Of a stretch of 26,400 nucleotides of DNA, positions 7,410 to 15,465 are shown piece after piece; position 1 is the stretch's first letter, and every line of letters begins with the position of its first letter. This DNA comes from CAZRDB01 sp964598695. GTDB lineage: Bacteria; Armatimonadota; Zipacnadia; UBA1398. Both the position numbers and the translations under genes were made by a program. The notes beneath the pieces were generated by a model, which saw only the letters and a program-made list of their open reading frames with translations, had not been told where the DNA came from and made no database searches. Where the stretch lies: the NCBI GenBank assembly GCA_964598695.1, contig CAZRDB010000054.1:1-26400 (forward strand). Reading direction: 5' to 3'.

Positions 7410-7939
7410 TTGTCGTCACCGGACGTCGACAGGCCCGCGGACCCGGACGAGGCGCTGATGCGTGAAGCGCTTCGCGAGGCCGAACGGGCACGGGAGCACG
7501 GCGATGTGCCCGTCGGCGCGGTGGTTGCGCGCGAGGGCCGGGTCATCGGCCGTGGGCACAACCGGCGCGAGTTCGACGGGNNNNNNNNNNGAGCGCCGGA
7601 GATCCGACCGCACACGCGGAGATGCTCGCGATCCGCGCCGCCGCCGCCGCGGGCGGGATCTGGCGCCTTGAGGGCTGTGCGCTGTCTGTGACGCTCGAGC
7701 CCTGCGCGATGTGTGCGGGCGCCGCGGTGTTGGCGCGGATCGACCGCATCGTCTACGGTGCGGAGGATCCCAAGGCGGGTGCGTGCGGCAGCGTGCTGGA
7801 CGTGGCCCGCGAGGAGCGGCTGAACCACCGGATCGAGGTGGTGGGCGGGCTGCTCCGCGAGGAGGCCTCCGCGCTCTTGAAGGGTTTCTTCCGCACGCTC
7901 CGTGCACGGGGCGGGGTGTGGGAGAGCGGGCCGGATTAG
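7410..7939 (+). CDS. tadA: tRNA-specific adenosine deaminase, interrupted by a 10-N gap
   Basis: Before the gap (frame from TTG 7410): ALREAERAREHGDVPVGAVV and VIGRGHNRREFDG, the conserved N-terminal half of TadA. After the gap (different frame, from 7592): GDPTAHAEMLAIR with zinc ligand His and catalytic Glu, then LEPCAMCAG with the two zinc Cys (7703-7714), and a normal C-terminus. The zinc deaminase site is complete. Known: TadA converts A34 of tRNA-Arg(ACG) to inosine and is usually essential. The two halves are in register only if the true gap length leaves remainder 2 when divided by 3 (for example 2, 5, 8 or 11 bases), so the frameshift is most likely an assembly artefact. The start could also be ATG 7458. 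It begins 21 bases after a tRNA-Arg and ends 17 bases before a tRNA-Ser, and is probably cotranscribed with them. Confidence 0.9.
7581..7590. other. sequence gap of 10 Ns inside tadA
   Basis: Ten Ns split tadA between HNRREFDG and the GDPTAHAE block. The reading frame changes across them, so the length of 10 is a placeholder and not a measured distance. Confidence 0.95.
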
Positions 7940-7956
7940 GGCCCTGCGTTCGGCGC

Positions 7957-8046
7957 GGAGTGGTGTCCGAGTGGCCGAAGGAGCTCGCCTCGAAAGCGAG
8001 TAGGGTGGCAACGCCCTCGTGGGTTCGAATCCCACCCACTCCGCCA
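7957..8046 (+). tRNA. tRNA-Ser(CGA)
   Basis: A 90-base class II tRNA with the long variable arm expected for serine. Acceptor GGAGTGG (7957-7963) pairs with CCACTCC (8036-8042). The anticodon stem CTCGC/GCGAG encloses CTCGAAA, with anticodon CGA at 7991-7993 (codon TCG). G discriminator and encoded CCA. Confidence 0.95.
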
Positions 8047-8095
8047 GGTTCTGTTCGTCCCCTCGGCAGCGGGGGTGGCTCATTCTCCGTTGCGC

Positions 8096-8187
8096 GGAGT
8101 GATGTCCGAGTTGGTCTAAGGAGCGCGCCTGGAGAGCGCGTAGGGTCCACAAGGCCCTCGTGGGTTCGAATCCCACTCACTCCGCCA
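8096..8187 (+). tRNA. tRNA-Ser(GGA)
   Basis: A 92-base class II tRNA. Acceptor GGAGTGA (8096-8102) pairs with TCACTCC (8177-8183). The anticodon stem CGCGC/GCGCG encloses CTGGAGA, giving anticodon GGA (codons TCC and TCT). It has a long variable arm, G discriminator and encoded CCA. It lies 49 bases after tRNA-Ser(CGA). Confidence 0.95.
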
Positions 8188-8204
8188 TACAGATCCCACG
8201 ATCA

Positions 8205-8240
8205 AGGGGCCCCGAGACACGTCGGGGCCCCTGTTGTTGT
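8205..8240 (+). terminator. intrinsic terminator of the tRNA/tadA operon
   Basis: AGGGGCCCCGA (8205-8215) and TCGGGGCCCCT (8222-8232) form a perfect 11-bp stem with a 6-base loop, followed by GTTGTTGT. It lies 17 bases after the last tRNA. The opposing gene ends at 8244, and the stem may stop transcription from that side as well. Confidence 0.8.
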
Positions 8241-8243
8241 ACG

Positions 8244-9260
8244 TCACTCGCGCGTCGGGACACACTCCGCAAGCCGTGCGGCGGTGAGTTCGATCGCGTC
8301 GCGCAACTCCAGCTCGGCAAGCCACCGGTCGGGGACCCCCGCGGCGCCGTGCAGCGCGCCGAGCAGGTTGCCGGTGATCGAGCCCGTGCTGTCGCTGTCG
8401 CCTTCGTGACTCACGGCGAGCGGGAGCGCTTCCTCGAGGCTCTCGGAGACCAGCGCGCAGTAGACGCCGATCGCGAGCGCCTCCTCGCCCACCCAGCCGC
8501 GCCCGAGCCGAGCGACCTTCTCCGGCGTCCCGGGCCCGGTCGCGGCCAGGTCGAGCGCGGCGCCCAGCGCCCGGTCGCACTCCTCGTGCCCGGCGAACTT
8601 GCGGAGGATCGGCAGCGCGTACTCGACGGCCTCGCGCAGCCCGGCGCCTTCGACGATCCGGCTCACCGTGTAGGCCAGCACCCCGGCCGACAGGTAACCG
8701 CTGGGGTGGCCGTGCGTGATCGCCGCCAGCTCGCAGCCGAGACGGAAGGGGTTCGGATGCCCGATCAGGCCGGCCGGGGCCGCCCGCATCACGCCGCCAC
8801 ACCCCTTGCTGTCGTTGAGCGGATCCTCGATGGTCCCCATGCGCGGCTGTGCCAACGCCCGCAGGCAGGTCCCGCCCGGCGCGCGGCGCGACCACAGGGC
8901 GGGGTACCCGAGCAGCCAGCCGGCGAGTGCCTCGCCCTCGTGCGAGCGCTGTCCGTTCTGCGTCCGCAGCCAGCGCGCGTAGGCGTCATGCACCATGCTC
9001 GGCGGGTGCCAGATCCCCCGATCGCGGCCCCGCTGGTAGGCGAGGACCAGGCCCTCGGCGGTGAAGAGCGTCAGCTGGGTGTCGTCGGTGATCGCCCCCC
9101 GCCCATGCTCCCCCTCCACGAACTGGCGGACCATCCCATCGGGGAACCGCTCCCGAAGGCCCTCGGCGCGCGTGAACTCGACGGGCGCCCCCAGGGCGTC
9201 GCCGACCGCTCCGCCAAGCAGGCATCCACGGATCCGCTCGAGTAGGGCTGCGCGTGTCAT
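8244..9260 (-). CDS. ADP-ribosylglycohydrolase family protein
   Basis: 338 residues starting at ATG 9260; an in-frame GTG 36 bases upstream adds only a poorly conserved tail. The DraG/ARH fold is supported by the two-magnesium motifs: GAVGDALGAP (Asp21), GAITDDTQLT (Asp59, Asp60) and HEGDSDSTGSITGNLLGA (Asp288, Asp290, Thr292). Known: the family removes ADP-ribose from proteins (arginine, serine), nucleic acids or small molecules, and many bacterial members have unknown substrates. It is cytosolic, with no signal peptide. It is a stand-alone gene, convergent with the tRNA operon and 45 bases downstream of the gene at 9306-12101 on the same strand. There is no neighbouring ADP-ribosyltransferase, so this is not a Dra-type pair. 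Function beyond the family is not resolved. Confidence 0.9.
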   Translation of the reverse strand: MTRAALLERIRGCLLGGAVGDALGAPVEFTRAEGLRERFPDGMVRQFVEGEHGRGAITDDTQLTLFTAEGLVLAYQRGRDRGIWHPPSMVHDAYARWLRTQNGQRSHEGEALAGWLLGYPALWSRRAPGGTCLRALAQPRMGTIEDPLNDSKGCGGVMRAAPAGLIGHPNPFRLGCELAAITHGHPSGYLSAGVLAYTVSRIVEGAGLREAVEYALPILRKFAGHEECDRALGAALDLAATGPGTPEKVARLGRGWVGEEALAIGVYCALVSESLEEALPLAVSHEGDSDSTGSITGNLLGALHGAAGVPDRWLAELELRDAIELTAARLAECVPTRE

Positions 9261-9305
9261 CTGAGGCCGCCTCTCCGCTGCGTCGTCGGGAGCCACCGGG
9301 AACGA

Positions 9306-12101
9306 CTACTCCAGGGGCGTCCCGCGCGTGATCGTCGTCACCCGCGCGCGCGGCGCCGGTTGTGCCGGGCTGGAGCAGCTCACAGTCACGGCCGTGCCCC
9401 CCGTCTCCACGACCGGCGGCTCACCCGTCGGGGCCACTTCGCCGAGCGGGGCGCCGTCGGGCCCGTAGAGCCGCGCGGGCTCTCCGGGCCGCCACTCGAG
9501 GTAGCTGCCGGTCTCGAGGGTGGTCGGGAACACGATCGTGCGTCCGCCGGCAGAGACCGACGGGTCGGCGAGCGCCCCGGCCGGAAGCGCGAGGGCGCGA
9601 ACCGGGCTCACCAGGAGCCGCACGGAGTCGCCGGGCGGGAGTTCGTTCAGCCACAGCGATAGCTCCGAGACGGCGCCGGGCGCCACCTCCTCGCGGTAGA
9701 TGCTGTAGGCGCCCCCGTAGGGCCAGACGTGGTCGGCCCAGCGGGCGGCATCGGGCTCGACGAGCGCGAAGTAGCGCCAGCCGGTGAAGTCGACCGTCAC
9801 ATAGTGCTCGGCGAGGGCCGAGGCGATGTGCTCGGGCGAGCGGAGCTGCAGGTTGAGCAGCTCGCCCTTGCCGTCGCCGCAGACCCAGACCCCGAGGCCC
9901 ATCCTGCCCGTGAGGTCGACCGGCGCGGGGAACGCGCAGCCGACCCGCGCCCAGGAGCCCTTTCGCTCGCCGCGTGTGCTGGAGGCCTCGAGAACGCCGC
10001 TCGCGCTCGTCCCCGGCGCGCACTCGTCCGTCGTGGCGCCGAGCGTTACGGTCACACCCGTGGCGGAGTCGCGCAGGCCGAAGGCGGAGGAGTCCGCGAA
10101 GTCGGTGAGGGTCACGGCGGCCGGGTCGTCGTACGGCGCGATCGACGAGAGCGCCTCGATCCGCAGGCCGACCGGCTGGGCGGCGAAGGGATGGGCGGCC
10201 TCCCACGTCACGGGACCCGCCGACAGGTCTGCCGTTCGGCCGGCGTAGTGGACCGGGACGAAGCGCGGGCCGTCCGGGCCGTCCTCGAGCGTGAACTCGG
10301 CCCCGGGCTCGCGCAGGCGCGCCTTGACCGGCTCCGGCGCCGCGCCGGAGTGGCGGAGCGCCTCCCACCGGCGCATCACCTCGGCCTGGCGCTGCTGGCC
10401 GGGCGAGGTCGGGTCGTAGGTCACGAGCGAGAGCCCGCTGTCGGTGCCGAGCGCTTTGGCGCAGATGTAGTCCGTGTCATCGGTGAACGTCGGCTCGACC
10501 TGCGGGCCGCCCCAGCCCTTGAAGGCCCACCAGCCGAGGTTGCTCGGGAGGAACATCCGCGTGTTGCTCTCGTTGCCGCGCGCGTGGAGGTCGACGAACT
10601 GCTTGTAGCAGCGGTTGGGGTGGTCCCAGGCCCCCATGCGCGAGCGGAGGAACCACAGGTGGTGGTGGAAGGTGCTCATCTCCATCACCGTCGGTCGCTC
10701 GAGCCGCGAGGCGATCTCGAAGGCATAGGCCGAGCCGTAGTGCCAGGAGTTCTCGACGCCGCCGAGGATGTCCTCGCCATCGAGCGCATCGAGGTAGATC
10801 GCGTCGAAGCCGCACCGGTTCGCGAGTTCGGCCGTCTTCGCGGCGACCTCGCCGAACAGCGTCGTCTCGGGGTCGGGGACGAACAGGCCGAAGCACTCCT
10901 TGAGCTGGCCCACGGGAGCGCCCTTGGCATGCGGGGCCGCCGCGGTCCCCAGCGCGCCGCGCTGGCACTGCGTGAAGGCGTACGGGGGCTCCTTCGTCGC
11001 GCCGGAAAAGACGATCAGCTCATCGTCGATTCGGAGCGTCACGCTGTTGCGGACGAAGAAGCCGGTGATGGTGGAGACGGCCTCGGTCGATTCCGTGACC
11101 GGCACCGTGGTCGCCTCGGCCGTCAGCTCCTCGGCGAGCGTGAAGGTGGCGGAGACCGCGAGGCGCGGGTCGGGCTTGGGGGTCACCCACGGCGAGCGCT
11201 TGTCGATGAAGAACGCGTAGGGCTGCATCCCCGCCTTGATCCCGGCGGCATGGAGCTTGTCGATCACCGCGCGGAGATCGTCGAAGCCGTTCGGGTAGGC
11301 GACGGGGTCGAGCGCGCAGTCGCCGAAGCGGAACGAGGCGCCGCCGTGGAACTGGATCTGGTCGAAGCCGATCGAGTGGGCGCGGGCGATCCACTCATCG
11401 GCGGTCGCGACGGTGAGGCCTCCGAAGTTGAAGAGGTACGAGCTGCGGTTGAGCGGGCCCTCGAGCGCCCACGGGCCGCCGACCGGCGAGTGGGGCAGCT
11501 CCGGCGCCTCCCCCACCGCCTCCTTCAGGGCCTCCCGCATCGCCTCCGGGGCGCCGCCCACGAGCGCCACCTTCGCGCCGACGAGCCCGAACCGCGGGAC
11601 GCAGAAGGCGCGGGGCCGGCTCTGGGGACCCGGCAGCTCGGGAACGTCGGTGCGCAGGTTGAGCGCGAGCGCGCACATGCCGTGGGGTTCGGCTCCGGCC
11701 TGGAGCAGCAGATCGACGATCGTCACGCGCTCGACCGGCGGCCCTTCGACCTCCGCGACCTCGAGCGTGACGTGCCGGGGCCGCTCCACGGCACGGAGAC
11801 CCACGCGCACGCCGCTCTCGCCGTAGTGGAGCCACAGGAGATCGCCGGCCACGCGGGCAGCGGTCGCGGGGTGCTCGACGCCGGCGACCGTGACCGACCC
11901 GATCGGCAGCGCGAGCGAGGGTGGGACGAGGACCGGAGCGTCGGCGGCGTCACCGGCCGTGAGCGAGACCGTCGCGTCGGCCTCGATCGTGAGCCGGATC
12001 CCCTCCGCCCGGAGGGTCGCGACCGAGGGTTGCGCGAGGCCGACCTCGGCGCCCGCGCCGTTCAGGCAGAGCAGCAGACCTGCGGCGTACAGCCGGAGCA
12101 T
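9306..12101 (-). CDS. large secreted glycosidase-like TIM-barrel protein
   Basis: 931 residues with a signal peptide (hydrophobic residues 4-14, cleavage near AGA-E at 18-19). An N-terminal beta-sandwich (about 25-200) precedes a TIM barrel. FDQIQFHGGASFRFGDC and the loop AAGIKAGMQPYAFFID are like the alpha-galactosidase/GH36-type barrels, and GFDAIYLDALDGED places Asp438 as a likely nucleophile. A small insertion (about 345-405) reads LRIDDELIVF (Asp359-Asp360) and later CQRGALGT-x-A-A-x-H; it resembles a short beta-domain otherwise found in unrelated extracellular proteins. The C-terminal third is jelly-roll-like. Inference: an exported glycan hydrolase. I cannot name a GH family. It is 52 bases downstream of the SNase-like gene on the same strand and its SD GGGAGG can pair with a CTCCC just upstream. 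Confidence 0.65.
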   Translation of the reverse strand: MLRLYAAGLLLCLNGAGAEVGLAQPSVATLRAEGIRLTIEADATVSLTAGDAADAPVLVPPSLALPIGSVTVAGVEHPATAARVAGDLLWLHYGESGVRVGLRAVERPRHVTLEVAEVEGPPVERVTIVDLLLQAGAEPHGMCALALNLRTDVPELPGPQSRPRAFCVPRFGLVGAKVALVGGAPEAMREALKEAVGEAPELPHSPVGGPWALEGPLNRSSYLFNFGGLTVATADEWIARAHSIGFDQIQFHGGASFRFGDCALDPVAYPNGFDDLRAVIDKLHAAGIKAGMQPYAFFIDKRSPWVTPKPDPRLAVSATFTLAEELTAEATTVPVTESTEAVSTITGFFVRNSVTLRIDDELIVFSGATKEPPYAFTQCQRGALGTAAAPHAKGAPVGQLKECFGLFVPDPETTLFGEVAAKTAELANRCGFDAIYLDALDGEDILGGVENSWHYGSAYAFEIASRLERPTVMEMSTFHHHLWFLRSRMGAWDHPNRCYKQFVDLHARGNESNTRMFLPSNLGWWAFKGWGGPQVEPTFTDDTDYICAKALGTDSGLSLVTYDPTSPGQQRQAEVMRRWEALRHSGAAPEPVKARLREPGAEFTLEDGPDGPRFVPVHYAGRTADLSAGPVTWEAAHPFAAQPVGLRIEALSSIAPYDDPAAVTLTDFADSSAFGLRDSATGVTVTLGATTDECAPGTSASGVLEASSTRGERKGSWARVGCAFPAPVDLTGRMGLGVWVCGDGKGELLNLQLRSPEHIASALAEHYVTVDFTGWRYFALVEPDAARWADHVWPYGGAYSIYREEVAPGAVSELSLWLNELPPGDSVRLLVSPVRALALPAGALADPSVSAGGRTIVFPTTLETGSYLEWRPGEPARLYGPDGAPLGEVAPTGEPPVVETGGTAVTVSCSSPAQPAPRARVTTITRGTPLE

Positions 12102-12153
12102 GGTGACCGCCTCCCAAAGGGGAGTCTTCGGCCCCGAGCGCCGGCCCCCTCCC

Positions 12154-13209
12154 CTACTCCGCGGGCGGATCCTCCGAGACCTGATCGCGCGTGGTCAGCT
12201 CGATCTCGGCGATGTCGCGGTACATGCGCCCCGCGCCGGCCAGGTAGACGTAGTTCTGCTTGCCCTCGCCCTTGTAGCGGTCGATGGGGATCGCGTCCAG
12301 CTCGTCGCGGGCCGCGGAGGGGACGAACAGGATGAACGGCCGCTCGTCGGGCGCGCCCAGCTCGACCCACAGGTTGCCCTTGCCCACGGACCGGATCCCG
12401 CAGACGGGGGCGAAGACGACGATCTCCTCCCCGGCCTCGCAGGCGCGCCGGATCTCGTCGAGGTCGCGCTCGAGCGCGAGCACGCGGCCCGGATGCTCCC
12501 TCTCGTACGCGCGAAAGCGGTCGATCGCCTCGGCCCGCGTCTGCCACCAGGGGAGAAGCTCGGCGTACGGTCGGGCGGCCCCGCCGCGGTTGGTCGCCGG
12601 GTCCCAGATCCCGCGTCGCGCGGCCTGCGCCTCAGCCTGCGCCTCGACGAACCGGTCGTGGTAGCGCACCGAGTTGCCGTACTTGTTGAAGTAGGGCGAG
12701 TAGCCCTCCCGGACCAGCAGCACGTTGTACAGCGCGTCGCGGCACTCGATGTGGGCAAGCAAGCGGCCGTACACGTCGCGGGTGGCCTGACCGGGTTCGA
12801 AGAGCAGCCGGGCCGGGAGCGGCTCGCGGGACCCTTCGGGCGGCGCGAACCAGTCGCGCGCCCAGGCGGCCGTGGTGATGCCGAACTCGGTGTAGGGCTT
12901 CGAGTCGCTCGTACCGCTCCCGCTGTGCGACTCCTCGGTGTCGACGCACTGCAGCCGCACGCGCTCCTCGAGCGGGCCCCAAGCCGTGGGGATCTCGACC
13001 ACCAGCGTGTCGCCATCGACCACCCGCTCGACCGTGCAGGCGAGCGACTCGCCCGACTCGACTTCGAAGGGCGCGGCAGCGGGGCTCGCGACGGCCGTGA
13101 CCACCCGCGGGTCGACGGGGGGCTGGCGTAGCGCGGCCGCGCAGACGAGCAACAGGAGTGGTACGGTGAACCAGTGCAGGCGTCTCAGGCGCTCCCCGGG
13201 GCGCGGCAT
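12154..13209 (-). CDS. membrane-anchored SNase-like nuclease with C-terminal extension
   Basis: 351 residues. Residues 12-27 form an N-terminal signal anchor. Residues about 56-205 are a thermonuclease-like OB domain: VERVVDGDTLVVE, VRLQCVDTEE (the Arg, Asp, Thr and Glu positions of the SNase site) and RDVYGRLLAHI (second active-site Arg), so the catalytic set appears complete. Residues about 220-351 carry a second unrecognised region (GNLWVELGAPDERPFILFVP) that looks like an additional OB-type strand set. The ATG has GGAGGAGG upstream. Known: SNase enzymes cut DNA and RNA using calcium. Inference: an extracytoplasmic nuclease for nucleic-acid scavenging, or a defence role against incoming DNA. 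It sits 36 bases behind a zinc-ribbon membrane protein and ahead of the large glycosidase-like gene. Confidence 0.85.
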   Translation of the reverse strand: MPRPGERLRRLHWFTVPLLLLVCAAALRQPPVDPRVVTAVASPAAAPFEVESGESLACTVERVVDGDTLVVEIPTAWGPLEERVRLQCVDTEESHSGSGTSDSKPYTEFGITTAAWARDWFAPPEGSREPLPARLLFEPGQATRDVYGRLLAHIECRDALYNVLLVREGYSPYFNKYGNSVRYHDRFVEAQAEAQAARRGIWDPATNRGGAARPYAELLPWWQTRAEAIDRFRAYEREHPGRVLALERDLDEIRRACEAGEEIVVFAPVCGIRSVGKGNLWVELGAPDERPFILFVPSAARDELDAIPIDRYKGEGKQNYVYLAGAGRMYRDIAEIELTTRDQVSEDPPAE

Positions 13210-13245
13210 CGCGGGCCCTCCTCCCCATCCGGCGCGGACGGCTCC

Positions 13246-13665
13246 CTAGTGTGCGTGCGGGGCGCTCTCGGACCCCGCGGGCGTCCCCTCCGGCACCTTC
13301 ACATGCCCGGCCGGCATCCCTCTCCGCATCTGCTCGTCACTGAGGGGCGGGGCCTTGCGCGTTCCCGTCACGGGCGGGTGGTTGGGCGGCAAACCGGCCA
13401 TGCCGGCGCTTCCCGCCCCTGCGGGGGTCGCCTCGCGCGCGGGCGCGCCACCAAACAGGACCGCACCGATGAGCACGCCGGCAACCAGCGCGCCGGCGTG
13501 GGTGGCGAGAGGGCCCATGAGCCGACGGCGCTTGGGCCGGGCGGGCGCGCTCGCCGGTTTGGGGGCCATCGTCTTCCTGATGACCTTGCGCTCGACCTCG
13601 GAGCCACACTCGGGGCACTCGGTGTCGTGGATCGCCAGCTTCGCTCCGCAGCTCTCGCAGGTCAT
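13246..13665 (-). CDS. zinc-ribbon membrane protein, function unknown
   Basis: 139 residues. The N-terminus has CESCG and CPECG (Cys3, Cys6, Cys17, Cys20), a rubredoxin-like zinc ribbon. A basic linker (KRRR near residue 47) and one transmembrane segment (about 53-72, GALVAGVLIGAVLFGG) follow, then a Pro/Gly/His-rich tail ending in SAPHAH, presumably outside. ATG at 13665 has GAGAGAGG upstream, and a plausible promoter lies at 13694-13723. Such zinc-ribbon plus single-helix proteins occur in many bacteria without a known role. It is first in a minus-strand group with the SNase-like protein. Confidence 0.7.
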   Translation of the reverse strand: MTCESCGAKLAIHDTECPECGSEVERKVIRKTMAPKPASAPARPKRRRLMGPLATHAGALVAGVLIGAVLFGGAPAREATPAGAGSAGMAGLPPNHPPVTGTRKAPPLSDEQMRRGMPAGHVKVPEGTPAGSESAPHAH

Positions 13666-13693
13666 GGTGCGCCTCTCTCGGTCCCCGAGGGGG

Positions 13694-13723
13694 AGTGTAC
13701 CCGCGCGAGGCGGGCAGCGGCAA
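13694..13723 (-). promoter_or_regulatory. candidate sigma70 promoter for the zinc-ribbon/SNase group
   Basis: On the minus strand TTGCCG (13718-13723) and TACACT (13694-13699) are separated by 18 bases, 28 bases before the ATG at 13665. TACACT is a good -10 match in an otherwise very GC-rich region. Confidence 0.4.
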
Positions 13724-13728
13724 GCGGC

Positions 13729-14616
13729 CTAGCCGCGGGCGCCGATCCACAGGCCGGCGAGGGTGGCAACGCCGCCGGCGATCACGAGCCCGCCGGGCGC
13801 CTCGCCGAACAGGCCCCAGGCGAGGAGGCTGGCGCCGATCGGCTCGGCCAGCGTCGCCATCGCGACGTGGGTGGCGCTCATATGGCGCAAGGCCCAGTTG
13901 AAGGAGCTGTGGCCGATGAGCTGGGGGCCCAGCCCGAGGCACAACAACCAACCCCAGCCCGCGGCCGGGAAGCCCGCCAGGGGGCTTCCCGCGCAGAGGG
14001 CGAGCAGCACGAGCGTAACCATCGCGGTGGCGTAAACAGGCGTGATGTAGGCCACGAGCGGCCGCCCCACGCGCAGCCGCCGGCCGAGCATGAGGTAGCC
14101 GGCGATGGTCACGGCGCCGCCCAGGGCGAGGAGATCGCCCCACAGCGCGCGGAGGTCTCCGCCGAAGTCGCCCCAGCCGATCAGGGCGGCTCCGAGGAGT
14201 GCGACGAGGAGCCCCAGGGCGAGCCGTCGGCTGGGCCGCTCGCGGAGTGCGAGCCAGGAGCCGAGGCCGACGAAGAGCGGGCCGGTGGAGCCGAGCACCA
14301 CGGAACTCGCCACCGTCGTGTAGGCGAGTGAGGCGATCCAGGAGGCGAAGTGCAGGCCCAGCAGCACGCCGGAGAGCGCGGAGAGCCCCCACTCGCGTCC
14401 GCTGAGTCCGCGAAGGTCGGCCGGGCGGGCGAGGCAGCCGTACGGGAGAAGCACCGCGCACGCGAACACCAGCCGCCAGGCCGCGATCGAGAGCGGGGGG
14501 ATCCCCTGCCCGTGGGCGAGGCGGACGAGGATCGCGGCGAACGACGCCGCCGTGATCCCGAGCAGGAGGCGCGGAAGCACCCGGGGGCGGGTGGTGTCGC
14601 GGTCCGACTCGGCCAC
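13729..14616 (-). CDS. EamA family drug/metabolite transporter
   Basis: 295 residues with about ten hydrophobic segments in two EamA repeats (about 15-140 and 150-293). The second repeat contains LGLGPQLIGHSSFNWALRHMSA and the conserved LAEPIGASLLAWGLFGEAP, a characteristic EamA signature. Known: DMT-superfamily exporters move small metabolites, often amino acids or sugars, across the inner membrane. The start is GTG 14616, immediately after the stop codon of the NlpC/P60 gene, so the two are translationally coupled. Its position last in the operon suggests export of a cell-wall-derived or sugar product, but the substrate is open. Confidence 0.9.
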   Translation of the reverse strand: MAESDRDTTRPRVLPRLLLGITAASFAAILVRLAHGQGIPPLSIAAWRLVFACAVLLPYGCLARPADLRGLSGREWGLSALSGVLLGLHFASWIASLAYTTVASSVVLGSTGPLFVGLGSWLALRERPSRRLALGLLVALLGAALIGWGDFGGDLRALWGDLLALGGAVTIAGYLMLGRRLRVGRPLVAYITPVYATAMVTLVLLALCAGSPLAGFPAAGWGWLLCLGLGPQLIGHSSFNWALRHMSATHVAMATLAEPIGASLLAWGLFGEAPGGLVIAGGVATLAGLWIGARG

Positions 14617-15441
14617 CTACTCGCCGCCCTCGGACTGGACGAACCGGCGGTAGCCGACGCGGATCTCGGTGCACCACTCCTCGGTCAGGTGGCTGACCAC
14701 GACACCGCTGTGGCTCCCGCTCGCGTGGATGAACCACCCGCCGGAGAGGACGAGGCCGACGTGCGTGACCCTGCCGTCGCGGCCGAAGAAGACGGCGTCG
14801 CCGGGCCGCACCGCGTCGTCGGCGACCGGTACGCCGTCGGCGTACTGCAGGTCGGCATCGCGCCGGAGAGTGGTCCCGATGGTGCGGAAGAGGCGCTGGA
14901 CGAGGCCGGAGCAGTCGATCCCCCGGAACGACATCCCACCCCACAGATAGGGGACGCCGAGCATCCGGGCGGAGGTGCGCTTCAGGCGCCGCTGGACCTG
15001 GCGAGCAAGGAGGAACGGCTCCAGGACCGAGAGGCTTCGGGTAGGGACCTCGTAGCCCCCGCCATCCGGGCCGACGATGGTGCAACGGCAGGCGGCCTGG
15101 GCGACGACGCGCACCCACGCGCCCATGTAGAGCGCACCGATGCACCGGCCCGGCTCCTTGCCGGCCGCCGAGACGGGGGTCACGGGGTCGACCACGGTGT
15201 GGCTGGGCTCGGCCAGACTGCCCCACTCGATCGCCGCACGGGGCACCCAGCCCTCGTAGCCGGCTTGGGGCCGCACCGCCACGCGGTGCCACTCGCCCGC
15301 GGTCTCGAGGATCTCGACCTCATCCCAGCGGGTGACCTCGGAGGTGCGCTCGGCGCCGTCCCGTGGCTCGGCACGCACCGCGGCGAGATCGACGGCGCAG
15401 TAGGGCGCGGGGCGCGCCCCCCACTGGGCGGGTTCTTCCAT
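14617..15441 (-). CDS. NlpC/P60 family peptidase with SH3b domains
   Basis: 274 residues, no signal peptide. Two SH3b-like regions (about 12-75 and 80-145; YEGWVPRAAIEWG, GGGYEVPTRSL) precede the NlpC/P60 domain. The catalytic set is visible: GIDCSGLVQ with Cys177, RVTHVGLVLS with His227, and WFIHASG with His239. Known: the SH3b-NlpC/P60 layout matches YkfC-type cytosolic endopeptidases that split gamma-D-glutamyl-L-diamino acid bonds of murein peptides for recycling. That role is inferred, because no signal peptide is seen. SD GAGAGGA precedes ATG 15441. It lies 24 bases behind the PfkB kinase gene and abuts the EamA gene. No dipeptide epimerase or oligopeptide permease is nearby. Confidence 0.88.
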   Translation of the reverse strand: MEEPAQWGARPAPYCAVDLAAVRAEPRDGAERTSEVTRWDEVEILETAGEWHRVAVRPQAGYEGWVPRAAIEWGSLAEPSHTVVDPVTPVSAAGKEPGRCIGALYMGAWVRVVAQAACRCTIVGPDGGGYEVPTRSLSVLEPFLLARQVQRRLKRTSARMLGVPYLWGGMSFRGIDCSGLVQRLFRTIGTTLRRDADLQYADGVPVADDAVRPGDAVFFGRDGRVTHVGLVLSGGWFIHASGSHSGVVVSHLTEEWCTEIRVGYRRFVQSEGGE

Positions 15442-15465
15442 ACGAATGTCCTCTCCAGCCGAAGC

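Noticed and set aside
9729..12335. Long plus-strand open frame of 868 codons opposite the glycosidase-like gene
   Set aside because: The composition is Arg/Val/Glu/Gly-rich without any domain, and it is an exact shadow of the minus-strand gene, which has a signal peptide and SD.
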